Source of the DNA: Locusta migratoria
Lineage: Eukaryota; Arthropoda; Insecta; Orthoptera; Acrididae
Direction of reading: 5' to 3'
DNA length: 64,000 nt
Assembly (NCBI GenBank): GCA_026315105.1
Contig: CM048750.1
Coordinates: 261,755,151 to 261,819,150 of the forward strand
The notes below the pieces were generated by a model that worked only from the letters and a program-made list of their open reading frames with translations, ran no database searches and was not told the DNA's origin. A program made the position numbers and the translations under genes. Below, piece after piece: positions 52,167-64,000 of this stretch; position 1 is the first letter of the stretch, and the number at the start of each line of letters is the position of its first letter.

Positions 52167-55100
52167 CCGAACAATTCCACTCCCATGAACCACAGATATT
52201 GCCGAGGTGGGGTGGCTTGCGTGCCTCAACGATACAGATAGCCGTACCGTAGGTGCAACCACAGCGGAGGGGTATCTGTGGAGAGGCCAGACAAACGTGT
52301 GGTTCCTGAAGAGGGGCAGCAGCCTTTTCAGTAGTAACAGGGGCAACAGTCTGGATGATTGACTGAGCTGGCCTTGTAACATCAGCTAATGTGGCTTTGC
52401 CACTCAGCTACTGCGAACGGCTGAAAGCAAGGGGAAACTACAGCCGTTACCTTTCCCGAGGACATGCAGCTCTACTGTATGAACATATGATGATGGCATC
52501 CTCTCGGGTAAAATATTCCGGAGGTAAAATAGTCCCCCATTCGGATCTCCGGGCGGGGACTACCCAGGAGGATGTGATCATCAGGAAAGACAATACTGGC
52601 ATTCTACGGGTCGGAGCGTGGAATGTTAGATCCCTTAATCGTGTAGGAAAATTAGAAAATTTAAGAAGGGAAATGGATAGGTTGAAGTTAGATATAGTGG
52701 GGATTAGTGAAGTTCGGTGGCAGGATGAACAGGATTTCTGGTCAGGTGAGTACAGAATTATAAATACAAAATCAGTTGGAGGTATCACAGGAGTAGGATT
52801 GATAATGAATAAGAAAATAGGAATGCGAGTAAACTACTATAACCAGCACAGTGATCGCATTATCATTGTCAAGATAGATACGAAGCCAACACCGACAACA
52901 GTAGTACAGGTTTATATGCCAACTAGCTCTGCCGATGATGAGGAAATCGAAGAAATATATGAGGAGCTAAAGGAAATTATTCAGACAATTAAGGGAGAGG
53001 AAAACTTAATTGTTACGGGAGACTGGAATTCGGTAGTAGGACAAGGAAGGGAAGGGAAGATAGTAGGTGAATATGGTCTGGGCAAAGAGGAAGCCGCCTG
53101 GTAGAATTTTGCACAGAACATGATTTAGTTATAACAAACACCTGGTTCAAGAATCACAAAAGAAGGTTGTGTACGTGGAAGAGACCAGGAGACACCGGAA
53201 GATACCAGATAGATTTTATAATGGTAAGACATAGATTTTGGAACCAGGTTCTACAGTGTAATACATACCCAGGGGCAGATATAGACTCTGACCATAACTT
53301 GTTAGTTATGAACTGTAGGCTGAAACTAAAGAAACTACAAAAACGTAGGAAAATAAGGAGATGGGACCTGGATAAATTGAAGGAACCTGAGATTCTTAAG
53401 AATTTCAGAGGGAGCTTTAGGCAACAATTGACAGAAACAGGGGAAAATAAAACAGTAGAGGAGGAATGGGTAAAACTGAGAGATGAAATAGTGAAGGTAG
53501 CAGAGGACAAAATAGGTAGGAAGGAAAGACCTACAAAAAATCCTTGGATATCACAGGAGGTACTAAATTTAATCGATGAAAGGAGAAAATATAAAAAATG
53601 CAGTAAATGAAACAGGCAAAATTGAGTACAGACGACTAAGAAATGAGATTGATAGGAAGTGCAAAATGGCTAAGCAGGAGTGGCTAGAAGGCATATGCAA
53701 GGATGTAGAAGAATGTATAAATAGGGGAAAAATAGATACAGCCTACAGGAAAATAAAAGAAACATTTGGAGATAAGAATAACGGCTCTATGAATATCAAG
53801 GACACTGATGGAAAACCAGTTCTCAGCAAAGAAGGAAAAGCTGAAAGGTGGAAAGAGTATATAGAGGGGCTCTACAAAGGAAATGAACTTCGAGACAATA
53901 TTGTAGGAAGGGAAGAGGATGTAGATGAAGATGAAATAGGAGATACTGTACTGAGAGAAGAATTTGACAGAGCCCTGAAAGACCTAAGTCGAAACAAGGC
54001 CCCTGGAGTAGATGATATTCCCTCAGAGCTACTGAAGTCTCTGGGAGAACCAGCCATGACAAACCTGTTTCACCTGGTGTGTAAGATGTATGAGACAGGC
54101 GAAGTACCCTCAGACTTTAAGAAAAATGTTATAATCCCCATTCCAAAGAAAGCAGGTGCAGACAGGTGTGAAAACTACAGAACCATCAGTTTAATAAGTC
54201 ATGGTTGCAAAATATTAACACGAATTATATACAGGAGGATGGAGAAACGGGTAGAAGCCGACCTCGGGGAAGATCAGTTTGGGTTCAGGAGAAATGTAGG
54301 AACTTGGGAGGCAATACTAACTTTACGGCTTATCCTAGAAGATAGATTAAGGAAAGGCAAACGTACATTCCTAGCTTTTGTAGATTTGGAGAAGGCTTTT
54401 GACAATGTTGATTGGAATAAACTCTTTCAAGTTCTGAAGCAAGCAGGAGTAAAATATAGGGAGCGTAAGGTTATTTACAACTTGTACAAAAACCAGACAG
54501 CGGTTGTCAGAGTTGAAGGGCATGAAAGGGATGCAGTGGTTGGGAAGGGAGTGAGACAGGGTTGTAGCCTTTCTCCAATGTTATTCAATTTGTACATTGA
54601 ACAAGCTATAAAGGAAAGCAAGGAGAAATTTGGTGAAGGAATTAAAGTTCAGGGTGAAGAATTAAAAACATTGCGTTTTGCCGACGACATAGTAATTCTG
54701 TCAGATACAGCAAAGGACCTGGAAGAGCAATTGAACGGAATGGACAGTGTGCTGAAAGGTGCATATAAGATGAACATTAACAAGAGCAAAACTAGGGTAA
54801 TGGAGTGCAGTCTAAGAAAATCAGGTGATGCTGAAGGAATTAGATTGGGAAACGAAGCAATAAAGGAGGTAGATGACTTTTGTTACTTGGGCAGTAAAAT
54901 AACAAATGATGGTCGCAGTACAGAGGATATAAAATGCAGAATGGCAATGGGTAGAAAAGCGTTTTTGAAAAAGACAAATTTGTTAACATCGAATATTGAT
55001 CTAATCCTAAGGAAGTCCTTTCTGTGGGCATTTGTATGGAGTGTTGCCTTGTATGGGAGTGAGACATGGACGATAAACAGTGCGGACAGGAAGAGGATCG

Positions 55101-55470
55101 AGGCTTTTGAAATATGGTGCTACAGAAGAATGCTGAAGATTAGGTGGGTGGATCGCGTAACTAATGAGGAGGTGCTGAACAGAATTGGGGAGAAAAGAAA
55201 AATCTGGTATACCTTGACTAAAAGAAGGGATAGATTGGTGGGACACATTCTTAGACATCAAGGAATTGTGAATTTAGCATTAGAGGGAAGTGTGTGGGAT
55301 AAAAATAGCAGAGGAAGACCAAGAGATGGATACAGTAAGCAGATTCAGACAGATGTAGGTTGCCGTTCTTATGTGGAGATGAAGAGGCTTGCTCAGGATA
55401 GGGTATTGTGGAGAGCTGCATCAAACCAGTCTCCGGGCTGAAGACCACAACAACAACAACCGAACAATTC
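52167..55470 (+). mobile_element. RTE LINE, full length with 11-bp TSD
   Basis: The element is 52178-55459 (3282 bp), flanked by perfect CCGAACAATTC repeats (52167-52177 and 55460-55470). It has a 5' leader of about 300 bases, one long endonuclease-RT reading frame, and a short (CAA)n tail, as RTE elements do. Decayed pieces of the same family are at 2841-3627, 34258-34703 and 59745-62347. Confidence 0.94.
52487..55441 (+). pseudogene. RTE polyprotein (endonuclease-RT), two frameshifts
   Basis: The first ATG in frame is 52487. The endonuclease reads LRVGAWNVRSLNRVGKLENL, VGISEVRWQ, VQVYMPTS and VTGDWNSVVGQ, then stops at 53102 after a small deletion near 53085. The next frame gives ADIDSDHNLLVMN (endonuclease end). 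A shift in the A-rich stretch near 53595 leads to the 53576-55441 frame. That frame holds AFVDLEKAFDNVDW (first RT Asp), KGVRQGCSLSPMLFNLYIEQ and LRFADDIVILSD (FADD), then the RTE C-terminal block YGSETWTINSADRKRIEAFE and HILRHQGIVN. Only two lesions in about 980 codons mark a recent copy. Confidence 0.92.
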
Positions 55471-55562
55471 TGAGTCTTGTAGCCGGTCTTCTGTACTCCG
55501 AAAGACTGGGCCGTTTTCTACGCATGGTACGACTTTATTGGGGTAGTAGAAACAGGAGGGGG

Positions 55563-55750
55563 TGTTTGTAAATCTATAGGACTTAACAACTCTGGTTATC
55601 AATCCCTAGGCTTACAAACTACTTAAACTAACTTATGCTAACGACAACAAATACACCCATTCCCGAGGGAGGACTCGAACCTCCGACAGCGAGCAGCGGC
55701 ACGCTCCGGAGCTAGGCGCCTTGGAACTCTCGGCCACTCCACCAAGGCGA
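55563..55750 (-). mobile_element. SINE family C
   Basis: Minus-strand copy with GGAGGTTCGAGTCCTCCC at the T arm and the related 3' body, more diverged than the copies at 37.4 and 41.2 kb. No TSD seen. Confidence 0.78.
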
Positions 55751-56406
55751 AGTTCATCTTAATTATAGTCCACGCCACGTAGGAAGGCGGACCAGTTTTC
55801 AGTTAAGCCGTTCTGAGCATCCATCTTGAGGTGTCCTAACCACCAAGGCAAGGTTGGCACCACACAACGGAAGAAGAAGTAAGAGACGGTCGCTGCCAGC
55901 GGCCACCAATGAGATCGCAAGGTGTCCGCCACGCCCTCCTGAAGTTCGCAGCGCCACCGCCAACCGACGTTAGCTAAGCAAACTATCTGAAGTGAAAAGT
56001 TAGGTGTGTGGTAGACGTGCCCTAGAAGAGTGGACTACAGGAAAGGTTGTCTGTATTAGTATGTGGCCCGCTGCAGACTGTTTTAAGTTTTATTGTATAT
56101 ACTCAAGTCACGGAGATCTTGTCTACTATTGAATGTTCAGTTAGACATGAACAGGACATTGTACCAAGTTTGATTTTTGTTACTGTTTTCATGTTACAGC
56201 AGTGACTGTCAATAGATAAGCACTGTTATGTTCTTTTGTTTCCACTATGGAAGAATTACTGTGTAAAATAAAAGGGTGTTCTGTTTTCAGTACATCGTGT
56301 CTCAGCCAGCGCCCTTGCCAGCCACTTGCATCTTCCTCACATTGCCAGTAAGCAATCCACGCCAGAACGACAATAGCAACTGACGGACAGATTTCTCATA
56401 CACAGA
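55751..56406. other. Unassigned, possible LTR-like sequence
   Basis: Ends with AAAATAAAAGGGTGTTCTG. Such a poly(A)-signal arrangement can occur in a solo LTR, but no partner or duplication was found. Confidence 0.3.
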
Positions 56407-57653
56407 TTTGTGGAGACACCTCCAACGTACTGACATCAGAAAAGTTTCCACCCGATTTCTCATACATAAACGGAAGTTGACCGGCGTTGCCTGTTGAAAC
56501 GTTGTTGTGATGCCTCTTGTAAGAAGGAAAATGCGTACCATCACGTTTAAGACTTTGATAAAGGTCGCATTGTAGCCTATCGCGATTGCGGTTTATCGTA
56601 TCGCGACATTGCTGATCGCGTTGCACGCGATCCATCGACTGTTAACACAATATGGAATCGGTGGGTTCAGGAGGGCAATACGGAACGCTGTGCTGGTCCC
56701 AACGGCCTCGTATCACTAGCAGTCGAGATGACAGGCATCTTATCCGCATGGCTGTAACGGATCGTGCAGCCACGTCTCGATCCCTGAGTCAACAACCATC
56801 TGCACGAACAGTTCGACGACGTTTGCAGCAGCATGGACTATCAGCTCGGAGACCGTGGCTGCGGTTACCCTTGACGCAGCATCACAGACAGGAGCGCCTG
56901 TGATGGCGTAAGAAGTGGGTGCACGAATGGCAAAACGTCATTTTTTCGGATGAATCCACGTTCTGTTTACAGCATCATGATGGTCGCATCCGTGTTTGGT
57001 GACATCGCGATGAACGCATATTGTAAGCGAGTATCCGTCATCGCCATACTGGCGTATCACCCAGCGTGATGGTATGGGCTGCCATTGGTTGCACGTCTCG
57101 GTTACCTCTTGTTCGCATCGACGGCACTTTGAACAGTCGCTGTTACATTTCAGATGTGTTACGACCCGCGGCTCTACCCTTTATTCGATCCCTGCGAAAC
57201 CCTACATTTCAGCAGGATAATTCACGACTGCATATTACAGGTCTTGTACAGGTCTTTCTGAATACGGAAAATGTTCGACCGCTGCCCTGGACAGCACATT
57301 CTCCAGATCTCTCACCAACTGAAAACATCTGGTCAATGGTGGCCGAGCAACTGGCTCGTCACAATATGCCAGTCACTACTCTTGATTAACTGTGGTATCA
57401 TGTGGAACCTGCATGGGCATCTGTACCTGTACACGCCATCCAAGCTGTGTTTGACTCAATGCCCAGGCGTATCAAGGCCGTTATCACGGCCAGAGGTGGT
57501 TGTTCTGTGTACTGATTTTCTCAGGATCTATGCACCCAAATTGCGTGAAAATATAATGACATGTCAGTTCTAGTATAATATATTTGCCCAATGAATACCC
57601 GTTTATCATCTGCATTTCTTCTTGGTGTAGCAATTTTAATGGCCAGTAGTGTA
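56407..57653 (+). mobile_element. Tc1-like transposon, 5'-truncated
   Basis: The element keeps most of its length and the right TIR, ending at 57651 before TA. The transposase is broken: the DNA-binding part lies around 56510-56750 (YRDIADRVARDPSTV), the catalytic part has FSDES (about 56945), QQDNSRL and SPTENIWSMVAEQLARHN. The left TIR is missing. Confidence 0.88.
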
Positions 57654-57950
57654 AAAAGCCTGAATCATTACAATGGTCATTCATAAACATACCGCATTTA
57701 AATTCTAGAAAGTCTGCAACGAAATTACACCACGAGCTACTTCATAAATGCGATTAGCTTTGCAAAGAATTCTTATGTGTAATGAACCCTATTGATGAAA
57801 GTGAAGGAATGTCTTTAGTACGAATGAAACCAGCCAAAAGAAGCAAAGAAAAGTTAGCCTAAGTCTTTAATAAATAAACTGAAATCGGTAATAGCTTATA
57901 TGGTGTCTGATCTTTCGGACATGTTTGAAGACCGTAATTTGACGAATTCA
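57654..57950. other. No recognisable feature
   Basis: AT-rich, nothing identified. Confidence 0.45.
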
Positions 57951-57974
57951 ACATAATGAAACATGTCGATCGTT

Positions 57975-58120
57975 TCAGGGCATTGAAATACATTCAACGG
58001 CGAACTTGAAAATTTGGGCTGGGCCTGGATTCGAACCCGGATTTCCTGCTTTGGTCCGAAGTGGGAAATCGTGGTTCGAATCCCGGTCCAGCACAAATTT
58101 TCGATGTTGAATTTATGTCA
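57975..58120. repeat. Palindrome with opposed tRNA-like T arms
   Basis: AAAATTTGGGCTGGGCCTGG on the left is mirrored by CCGGTCCAGCACAAATTTTC on the right, each with GATTCGAAC-type B boxes pointing inward and outward. Third example of this form in the window. Confidence 0.68.
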
Positions 58121-59020
58121 ATACTGATATTGGAGACTTAATAGTCCCGGGATTTTTGACTAAGAAAACGGTCGTGATCATGGGGTTACATTCTGTAATT
58201 TGTACTATCCTTCGCTCGGCCTTAGTGAAGCACAGAAAGTATGAGCTATTCAACCTTAAAAATCTTTCACGTAGCCACTGGTGCAAAGAAATTAAGAGGA
58301 CATAAAATAAGCTTCAGACACAAATTGATATCATACCTGATAAAGAAATGTTTAATTTCACCGAACATTTCGCATCTATAAATGTGAATGTCTGTTCGGT
58401 GTACGCTTATCACGTCCGAACGACAAGACGCAGAGACTTGAATATTTGTACAGTTACTAATTTATACCTGAAGAAGGTTTTAGGCACGATTTTATACCGA
58501 TCTGATAGATATTTAGAAATTTGAAGAATATAACGCAAATTGCGGAACAATAATTACTCTTGAAAAATTATATTTACTCTTTGAAAATGGTTTTATTGGT
58601 TGCATTGTTGCTTGAGGGTTGATAATGGTAGAAGGGTGGAGTATATTGGGATGGAAAGTTATCGGTGTATATAAAATTCTACGTGTGTGTGTTAATATTT
58701 CTCTCTGCAACGAAAACTAAAGAACGCAAACGATTGGTCTGTGTGTAATTTACGTCCGAATTCTCCCGTTGTACACATAGCAGTTCCATGCCGATAGCTA
58801 TAAGGGGGGGCAAGATATTGTGCTTGAAAGTCGTCAAATTATAAAACTATTCGGACTGAAGGCCAGCCATGACGTTTGCGACTCTATAGGTTACATACAG
58901 CGAAACGTGATGCAATAGACCATATCTTTGGTTTATGCGTGCTACAATGTCTTCAGCTCTTTCTCTGTAAGAATAAGCACACGAATAACGAAATATAAGA
59001 TTAAATAAATAAAGCAGTAA
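58121..59020. other. No recognisable feature
   Basis: AT-rich with short frames; nothing identified. Confidence 0.45.
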
Positions 59021-59022
59021 AA

Positions 59023-59092
59023 ACCATCAAGAGAACAGGCTCTGCTAACGGTATACTACGCCTTCCACATCGCTTCAACGGCTTCTACACAA
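59023..59092 (+). mobile_element. mariner C-terminal fragment
   Basis: Reads INRTGSANG followed by LRLPHRF-like text, matching the mariner tail at 11810-11880. Only about 70 bases remain. Confidence 0.7.
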
Positions 59093-59099
59093 TTCTATA

Positions 59100-59452
59100 C
59101 TTTTGTTCCGATATTGATGAAATTTTGCACACTCTACCTGAAAAACAATAGGAATGTCACTGTATAAAACTTCGTTCGGTACATGGTGGAGGATACTTAT
59201 GGAATGCATAGTTTTGCTCCAATCGTTATGAATTTTTGCACACATGACCTTTGAACCAAGAGGAAGATCACTGGGTACATAAATGTTTGTATGATACATG
59301 ACAGAGGGTACCTAGCAGAAATCTTTGCCGAGAGAGGGAAAGGCGGAAACGAACAGAGAGATGGGAGAGAAAGAGGTGGATGCAGAGAGAGGGCGGAAGG
59401 GGGTGTAGACTACGAGAGTGTGGGATAAATAAACACCCGGGTAACGCCGGGT
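59100..59452 (+). mobile_element. Helitron 3' part
   Basis: The hairpin ACCCGGGTAACGCCGGGT (59434-59451) matches the Helitron ends at 19090 and 48488. The CTAG end is replaced by a TA-repeat. The body shows the repeated GATGAAATTTTGCACAC-like motif. Confidence 0.6.
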
Positions 59453-59744
59453 TTATATATATATATATATATTAGAGAGAGAGAGAGAGAGACTGAACTC
59501 TTTGAAAACAAGTAGTTACAGGCATCTGTATTAACGGGCAGAGCGTAACAAGAGGTCGCTACTCGTTAATAACTATGCTAAACTCATCCCTGGTTAATCG
59601 TGGAGATCGACCGACACCTGATTAAATGAAGAGGGAAGAAAGATTCTCTTTGAGCGCGCCATCAGCAGCGCCGTCGTTAGAGACACTCACCTCGACTCAT
59701 TTAGTGGAAAACGCTGACAGAAGTAACTCAGGATGGCCGAGCAG
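59453..59744. other. TA and GA microsatellites, unassigned
   Basis: Simple repeats at 59456-59472 and 59475-59492; the rest is not identified. Confidence 0.5.
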
Positions 59745-59841
59745 GGATCTGTACATTGAGCGAGCTGTGAAGGAATGCAAGGAGCAATTTGGAGAAGGAA
59801 TTGAAGTTCAAGGTGGAGAAATAAAAACTTTTCGAGATTAA

Positions 59842-60289
59842 ACTGAAATAGAGGCTTTGAATTAAAATTTATGTCGCACGCTAAATTTCAACCTTCAGTT
59901 AAATACCGTTAATAGATATCGAGAAAAAATATGTTTCTGGACCAGTGGCGGACTAACAGGCGGAGGGGGAGGACAACCTTGGGCCTCTTGTCTTGGGGGG
60001 CCTCCAAATACCTCAAAACATTATTTTTCTTTCTTTTTTATTATTTATTTATTTATTTTTATTTTTTTTTATTTTTAATTTTTTTTTTTTTTTTTTGTGC
60101 GCCCTTGCCCCCTCTTTATGGAGCCTCCAAATGTCAAGTTACTTGTCTAAAGTATGACATGTATTTCCAAGTGAACGGGGGGCCTCATTTTACTTCGCCG
60201 CTGTCCTGGGCCTGCAACAGCCTTAGTCAACCACTGCTTTGAACATTGTTTATTTGATATTTATACAAAAACTCTTGTGTTTGCTAATT
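59842..60289. other. Insert in the RTE, T-rich
   Basis: CAGTGGCGGACTAACAGGC near 59943 resembles a hAT end; the right end was not found. The centre is a long T-rich stretch. Confidence 0.4.
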
Positions 60290-60370
60290 ACATTGTGTTT
60301 CTGTCAGACAGCAAAGGACCTTGAAGTGCAGTTGACCGGAATGTAAAGAAGAGTACAAGGTGAAATGTAG

Positions 60371-61706
60371 ATTATAAACGGGTATTCATTGGACAAATAT
60401 GTCATACTAGAACTGGGTGCATAGATGCTGAGAACTCAGTACCCAGAACAACCAACTCTGGCCGTAATAACGGCCTTGAAACGCCTGGGCATTGAGTCAA
60501 ACAGAGTTTGGATGGCGTGTACAGGTACAGATGCCCATACAGCTTCAACATGATACCACAGCTCATGAAGAGTAGTGACTGGCATATTGTGACTAGCCAG
60601 TTGCTCGGCCACCATTGACCAGATGTTTTCAATTGGTGAGAGACCTGGAGAATGTGCTGACTAGGGCAGCAGTCGAACATTTTCAGTATCCAGAAACACC
60701 CGTACAGGACATGGAACATGCGGTGGTCGCGCATTATCCTGATGAATTATAGGGTTTCGCAGGGATCGAAAGAAGTGTAGAGCCACAGGTCGTAACACAT
60801 CTGAAATGTAACGGCCACTGTTCAAAGTGCCATCGATGTAAACAAGAGGTGACTGAGACATGTAACCAGTGGCACCCCATACTATCAAGTCGGGTGATAC
60901 GCCAGTATGGCGATGACGAATATACGCTTCCAATGTGCGTTCACCGCGATGTCGCCAAACACGGAAGCAACCATCAAGGTGCTGTAAAAAGGACCTGGAT
61001 TCATCCGAAAAAATGACGTTTCGCCATTCGTGCACCCAGGTTCGTCGTTACGTACACCATTGCAAGCGCTCCTGTTTATGATGCAGCGTGAAGGATAACC
61101 GCAGCCATGGTCTCCGAACTGATAGTCCATGCTGCTGCAAACGTCGTCAAACTGTTCGTGAAGATGGTTGTTGTCTTGCAAACGTCTCCATCAGTTGACT
61201 CGGGGATCGAGACGTGGCTGCACGATCCGTTACAACCATGCGGATGCCTGTCGTCTCGACTGCTGGTGATATGTGGCCGTTGGGATTCAGCACAGCGTTC
61301 CGTATTGCCCTCCAGAACCCACCGATTCCATATTCTGCTATCATTCATTGGATCCCGACCAACGCGAGCAGCAATGTCGTGATACGATAAACCGCAATCG
61401 CGGTTGGCTACAATCAGACCTTTATCGAAGTCGGAAACGTGATGGTACGCAATTCTCCCCCTTACACGAGGCATCCAACAACGTTTCACCAGACAACGCT
61501 GGTCAACTGCTGTTTGTGTATGAGAAATCAGTTGGAAACTTTCCGCGCGTTAGCACGTTGTAGGTGTCGCCACCGGCGCCAACCTTGTGTGAATGCTCTG
61601 AAAAGATAATCATTTGCATATCACAGCATCTTCTTCCTGTCGGTTAAATTGCGCATGTCTAGCATGTCATCTTCGTGGTGTAGCAATTTTAATGGCCAGG
61701 AGTGTA
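60371..61706 (-). mobile_element. Tc1-like transposon, lacks 3' TIR
   Basis: The left TIR of the element is at the right (to 61704) before TA (61705-61706). The other TIR is missing at 60371. On the minus strand the transposase starts at ATG 61474 (helix-turn-helix FDKGLIVANRDCGLSYHDIA), shifts frame, and shows FSDES, HQDNARP and IENIWSMVAEQLA with three or more lesions. Confidence 0.88.
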
Positions 61707-61840
61707 ATAATTCGATCTTGGCTGGAAACCCGTATAAATTAATTTAAATGTTAGGAAGTCTTTTTTGAAAGCATTTGTTGGAGTATTGCGTTGTAAGTTA
61801 GTGAAACATAGGCGATAAATAGTTCGTACAAGAAGAGGAT

Positions 61841-62060
61841 AGAGGTCCTGTTGAAAAATGTTCAAATGTTTGTATAGTCTATGGGACTTAACTACGGGGT
61901 CATCAGTCCCTAAACTTACAAACTACTTATGAACTAAGACTAAGGACGGCACAAATATCCATGCCCGAGGGGGGATTCGAACCCCCGACCGTAGTGGCCG
62001 TGCAGACCGTGATTGTAGCGCCTCAGTCCCCTCGGCCACCGCGGCCGGCAGAGGTTCCTG
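61841..62060 (-). mobile_element. SINE family A in the RTE fragment
   Basis: Body about 61853-62049, minus strand; AGAGGTCCTG (61841) and AGAGGTTCCTG (62050) flank it imperfectly. RTE text resumes on the right. Confidence 0.88.
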
Positions 62061-62639
62061 AAAGGTGCTACAGATGAGTGCTGAAAATTAGATTGCATGA
62101 CCAATGAAGTTGTGCTGAATAGAATAGGAGAGAAAAGGATTTTTTGGTATGTCTTGACTAAAAGAAGGATCAATTGGTAAGACATTTTTAGACATCACGG
62201 AATCGTGTGGGGTAAGAATATCACATACAGTAAGCAGGTTCATTAGCACGTGGGTTGCCGTTCTTATGAGGAGATGAAGACGTTTGATCAGGATGAAGTA
62301 GTGTGGTGAGCTGCATCAAATCAGTCTCCGGACTGAAGACCACAACAAAAAAGTGCAAGATCTTTGCTTTCCGTATATTGTGAAGGACTTGTCCATGGGA
62401 GTTTCCGAGTTTATATTCAGATGTAGAATCCCCTCAAATTACATGACATTCATCCTGCATCACGCTGTAGATCTGAATGAAATGCAATCAGACAGTTGGC
62501 AGTGAGTACGTTACACTGTATAGCGAGTCTCTTAATCATGCCATTTTCGTTATTATTGCATCGGAGGATCTAGAAATTACGACTTGCAGGCTCATGGAAA
62601 CGTGTCACTAGCGGTGTAGCACAGCTCAGCTCAGCTCTT

Positions 62640-63260
62640 CTTCCGTATCCGGTGGGCGTTTCTTCAGAAAGCTCGGTCTTACCTGCGTTTTAATTACGTT
62701 GGTGCCCACGTGGAGTGGCGAGGGCCTTATCACACGCAGGTCCCCATACAGCTCCCACCAGGCGTTTGTTCTGCGCCTGTGAGGGCTGCGCGCGTGGCGT
62801 TCATTAGCGACCTGCGATCGACCGGCTTTCCGGAAATCAGACCGGCACACGCGGAGGGCGCGGTTGGCAGCCCTGGCAGCATCCATTATCTCTGGCGCGC
62901 TCGTCGGCGGCGCCGCGGCCCGGAAGACATCGAGTGTCCGCCATTGCCGGCTCTCATTACGTCACGCTGCGTGGCGAGGGGAGCCCGTCCGACGCGCCAG
63001 GAAGCCGGCGAGGTGTTTTTTTTTATCCAGACGCGTCGCGGCCTCGTTTCATGTCGCCATCGCTGCCATCTCTCTCTCTCCGCGGGGCTTCTAGCGCACC
63101 GAGTGTCGGGGGATTCCCCGATGCAATTGGCTGTCTTCGGCGTCGCATTTCTGCCGAGTGCAGGGGCTGTGTGGAGTGGTTTTTTCCTTTGGAAGTGATT
63201 CCTGAGTGCGCGCAAGTCGTATGGCCACAGGGAAGTGTCTTTTGCGCAGAGTGCGTACAT
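62640..63260. other. CpG-rich island, possible 5' exon
   Basis: About 600 bases rich in GC and CpG with long open frames on both strands. On the minus strand a strong donor (ACGCAG|GTAAGA) lies at about 62683-62678 downstream of an open frame from 62886. No domain was recognised, so it is not called as a gene. Confidence 0.35.
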
Positions 63261-64000
63261 TGTTCAATATGACGTCATTAAAGTGATTTTGATGTTTCGC
63301 AGTTCAGTTGAGAATTTGTTTCATGCTAGATAACAGTACACAAGACACAGCGTGAGTCAGGAGGAAAGGTACATGCTTGGGGGACAGATATTTTCTTGTG
63401 GTATTTTTTCCCATACTTACGTAGTTTTTTTCACTATTGATTCATCTTCCTTAGACATGTGGTATTAACCCTTAACTACTATAGACGTTGACAGAAACGT
63501 AACTACTATGGAGGGGTCTCTGAGACTGCTCTCTTATTTTCCATATATTAAACTAGTGTTTACTAAATATTTATTTTCATGGCTTCCTGTCATTCATTAG
63601 ACGTCTTGGAGGTGGCATTAGTAGAAATTTGACTTTTTAAACAATGTAATTTGAGTAACATGACGACAAGTAAAACACAGCACAATTTGCAGTACATTTT
63701 TATTTTTCGTGCTACGAAAAGAACAGCAAGTGATTATTTCTCTACACACCCACAGATTATCATTATAGAGATTATGTTACAAATTCGCAGCGTGATTAGA
63801 TACAAAAATCCCATTTGAATTATAGTAAATTGTATGCGAAATCTCCTTTCCGTTTACGATTCTCTCAGAAAGGTTGCCACATTTTCCTTATAAGACAAAA
63901 ACTACAAACTAAAGATATCCTTTGAGCCGTCTGTCGCAGTCCAGGATGCTGTAAGACGATGCCGCATTGCCTTGTTCTTACGTTGGCTGCTGGCTGCTTT
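63261..64000. other. No recognisable feature
   Basis: AT-rich sequence to the window end; nothing identified. Confidence 0.45.

Larger units (their letters stand above)
59745..62347 (+). mobile_element. RTE LINE fragment broken into three pieces
   Basis: Pieces at 59745-59840 (LYIERAVKECKEQFGEGIEV), about 60290-60355 and 61755-62347 follow the order of the RTE C-terminal half and end in CCACAACAAAAAA. An unassigned segment, a Tc1 copy and a SINE sit between them. Confidence 0.78.

Noticed and set aside
55751..56300. Solo LTR
   Set aside because: Has an AATAAA-like signal, but TG...CA ends and a target duplication were not found.

Overview
This window looks like a stretch of a large, repeat-choked insect genome, most likely an acridid grasshopper or locust. 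The reasons are the very long introns, the dozens of tRNA-derived SINE copies with crisp target-site duplications, the mix of Tc1/mariner, Helitron, RTE, Jockey, CR1-like and L1/Tx1-like elements, and the long poly(A/T) runs. The species assignment is inference; no bacterial-style operon structure is present.

Host gene content. One host gene can be supported: a KIF26-like (VAB-8-like) kinesin on the minus strand. Three exons fit by reading frame, splice sites and domain order. They are 41523-41760 (Gln/His-rich linker leading into the motor start), 13443-13730 (first motor-domain strand, with a glycine-rich insert) and 4451-4544 (the region ending in the degenerate P-loop). The two introns are about 27.8 kb and 8.9 kb. 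Nearly everything between 4.5 and 41.5 kb, including most of the transposons, therefore lies inside introns of this gene. The rest of the motor lies beyond the left edge; upstream exons were not found with confidence.

Layout, left to right. 0-2 kb: two Tc1-like copies, one complete with terminal repeats. 2.8-4.1 kb: RTE fragment and SINE. 4.45 kb: kinesin exon. 5.6-10.5 kb: a long L1/Tx1-type LINE with a CCHC ORF1 and an endonuclease/RT ORF2. 10.7-13.2 kb: a MITE, a tRNA-like SINE head, a SINE, a mariner fragment and a deleted DDE transposon. 13.4 kb: kinesin exon. 14.8-19.1 kb: a Helitron holding a nearly intact Jockey LINE and a SINE. 20-25 kb: palindromes, a LINE fragment and a mirrored pair of mariner 3' ends split by a SINE. 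25-41 kb: Tc1, CR1-like, RTE and SINE copies and four large palindromes. 40.1 and 45.5 kb: THAP-domain fragments. 46.6-47.8 kb: a dense cluster of SINEs in a tandem tRNA-like repeat. 48.5-50.5 kb: Helitron end, DDE transposon, and a palindrome with opposed tRNA-like arms. 52.2-55.5 kb: a full-length RTE with an 11-bp duplication. 56.4-62.3 kb: Tc1 copies and a broken RTE. 50.7-51.1 and 62.6-63.2 kb: CpG-rich islands.

Most unusual signal. A short motif recurs at least 13 times between 19 and 45 kb, mostly as mirror-image pairs near the outer ends of palindromes. It reads CTGA(T/A)GA, one A or T, a hairpin, then GAAA, often followed by a GT-containing step and AATAAA. The hairpin stem differs from copy to copy yet stays base-paired (covariation), so a folded RNA or single-stranded DNA is probably selected. 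It resembles a hammerhead ribozyme core but carries a consistent extra base.
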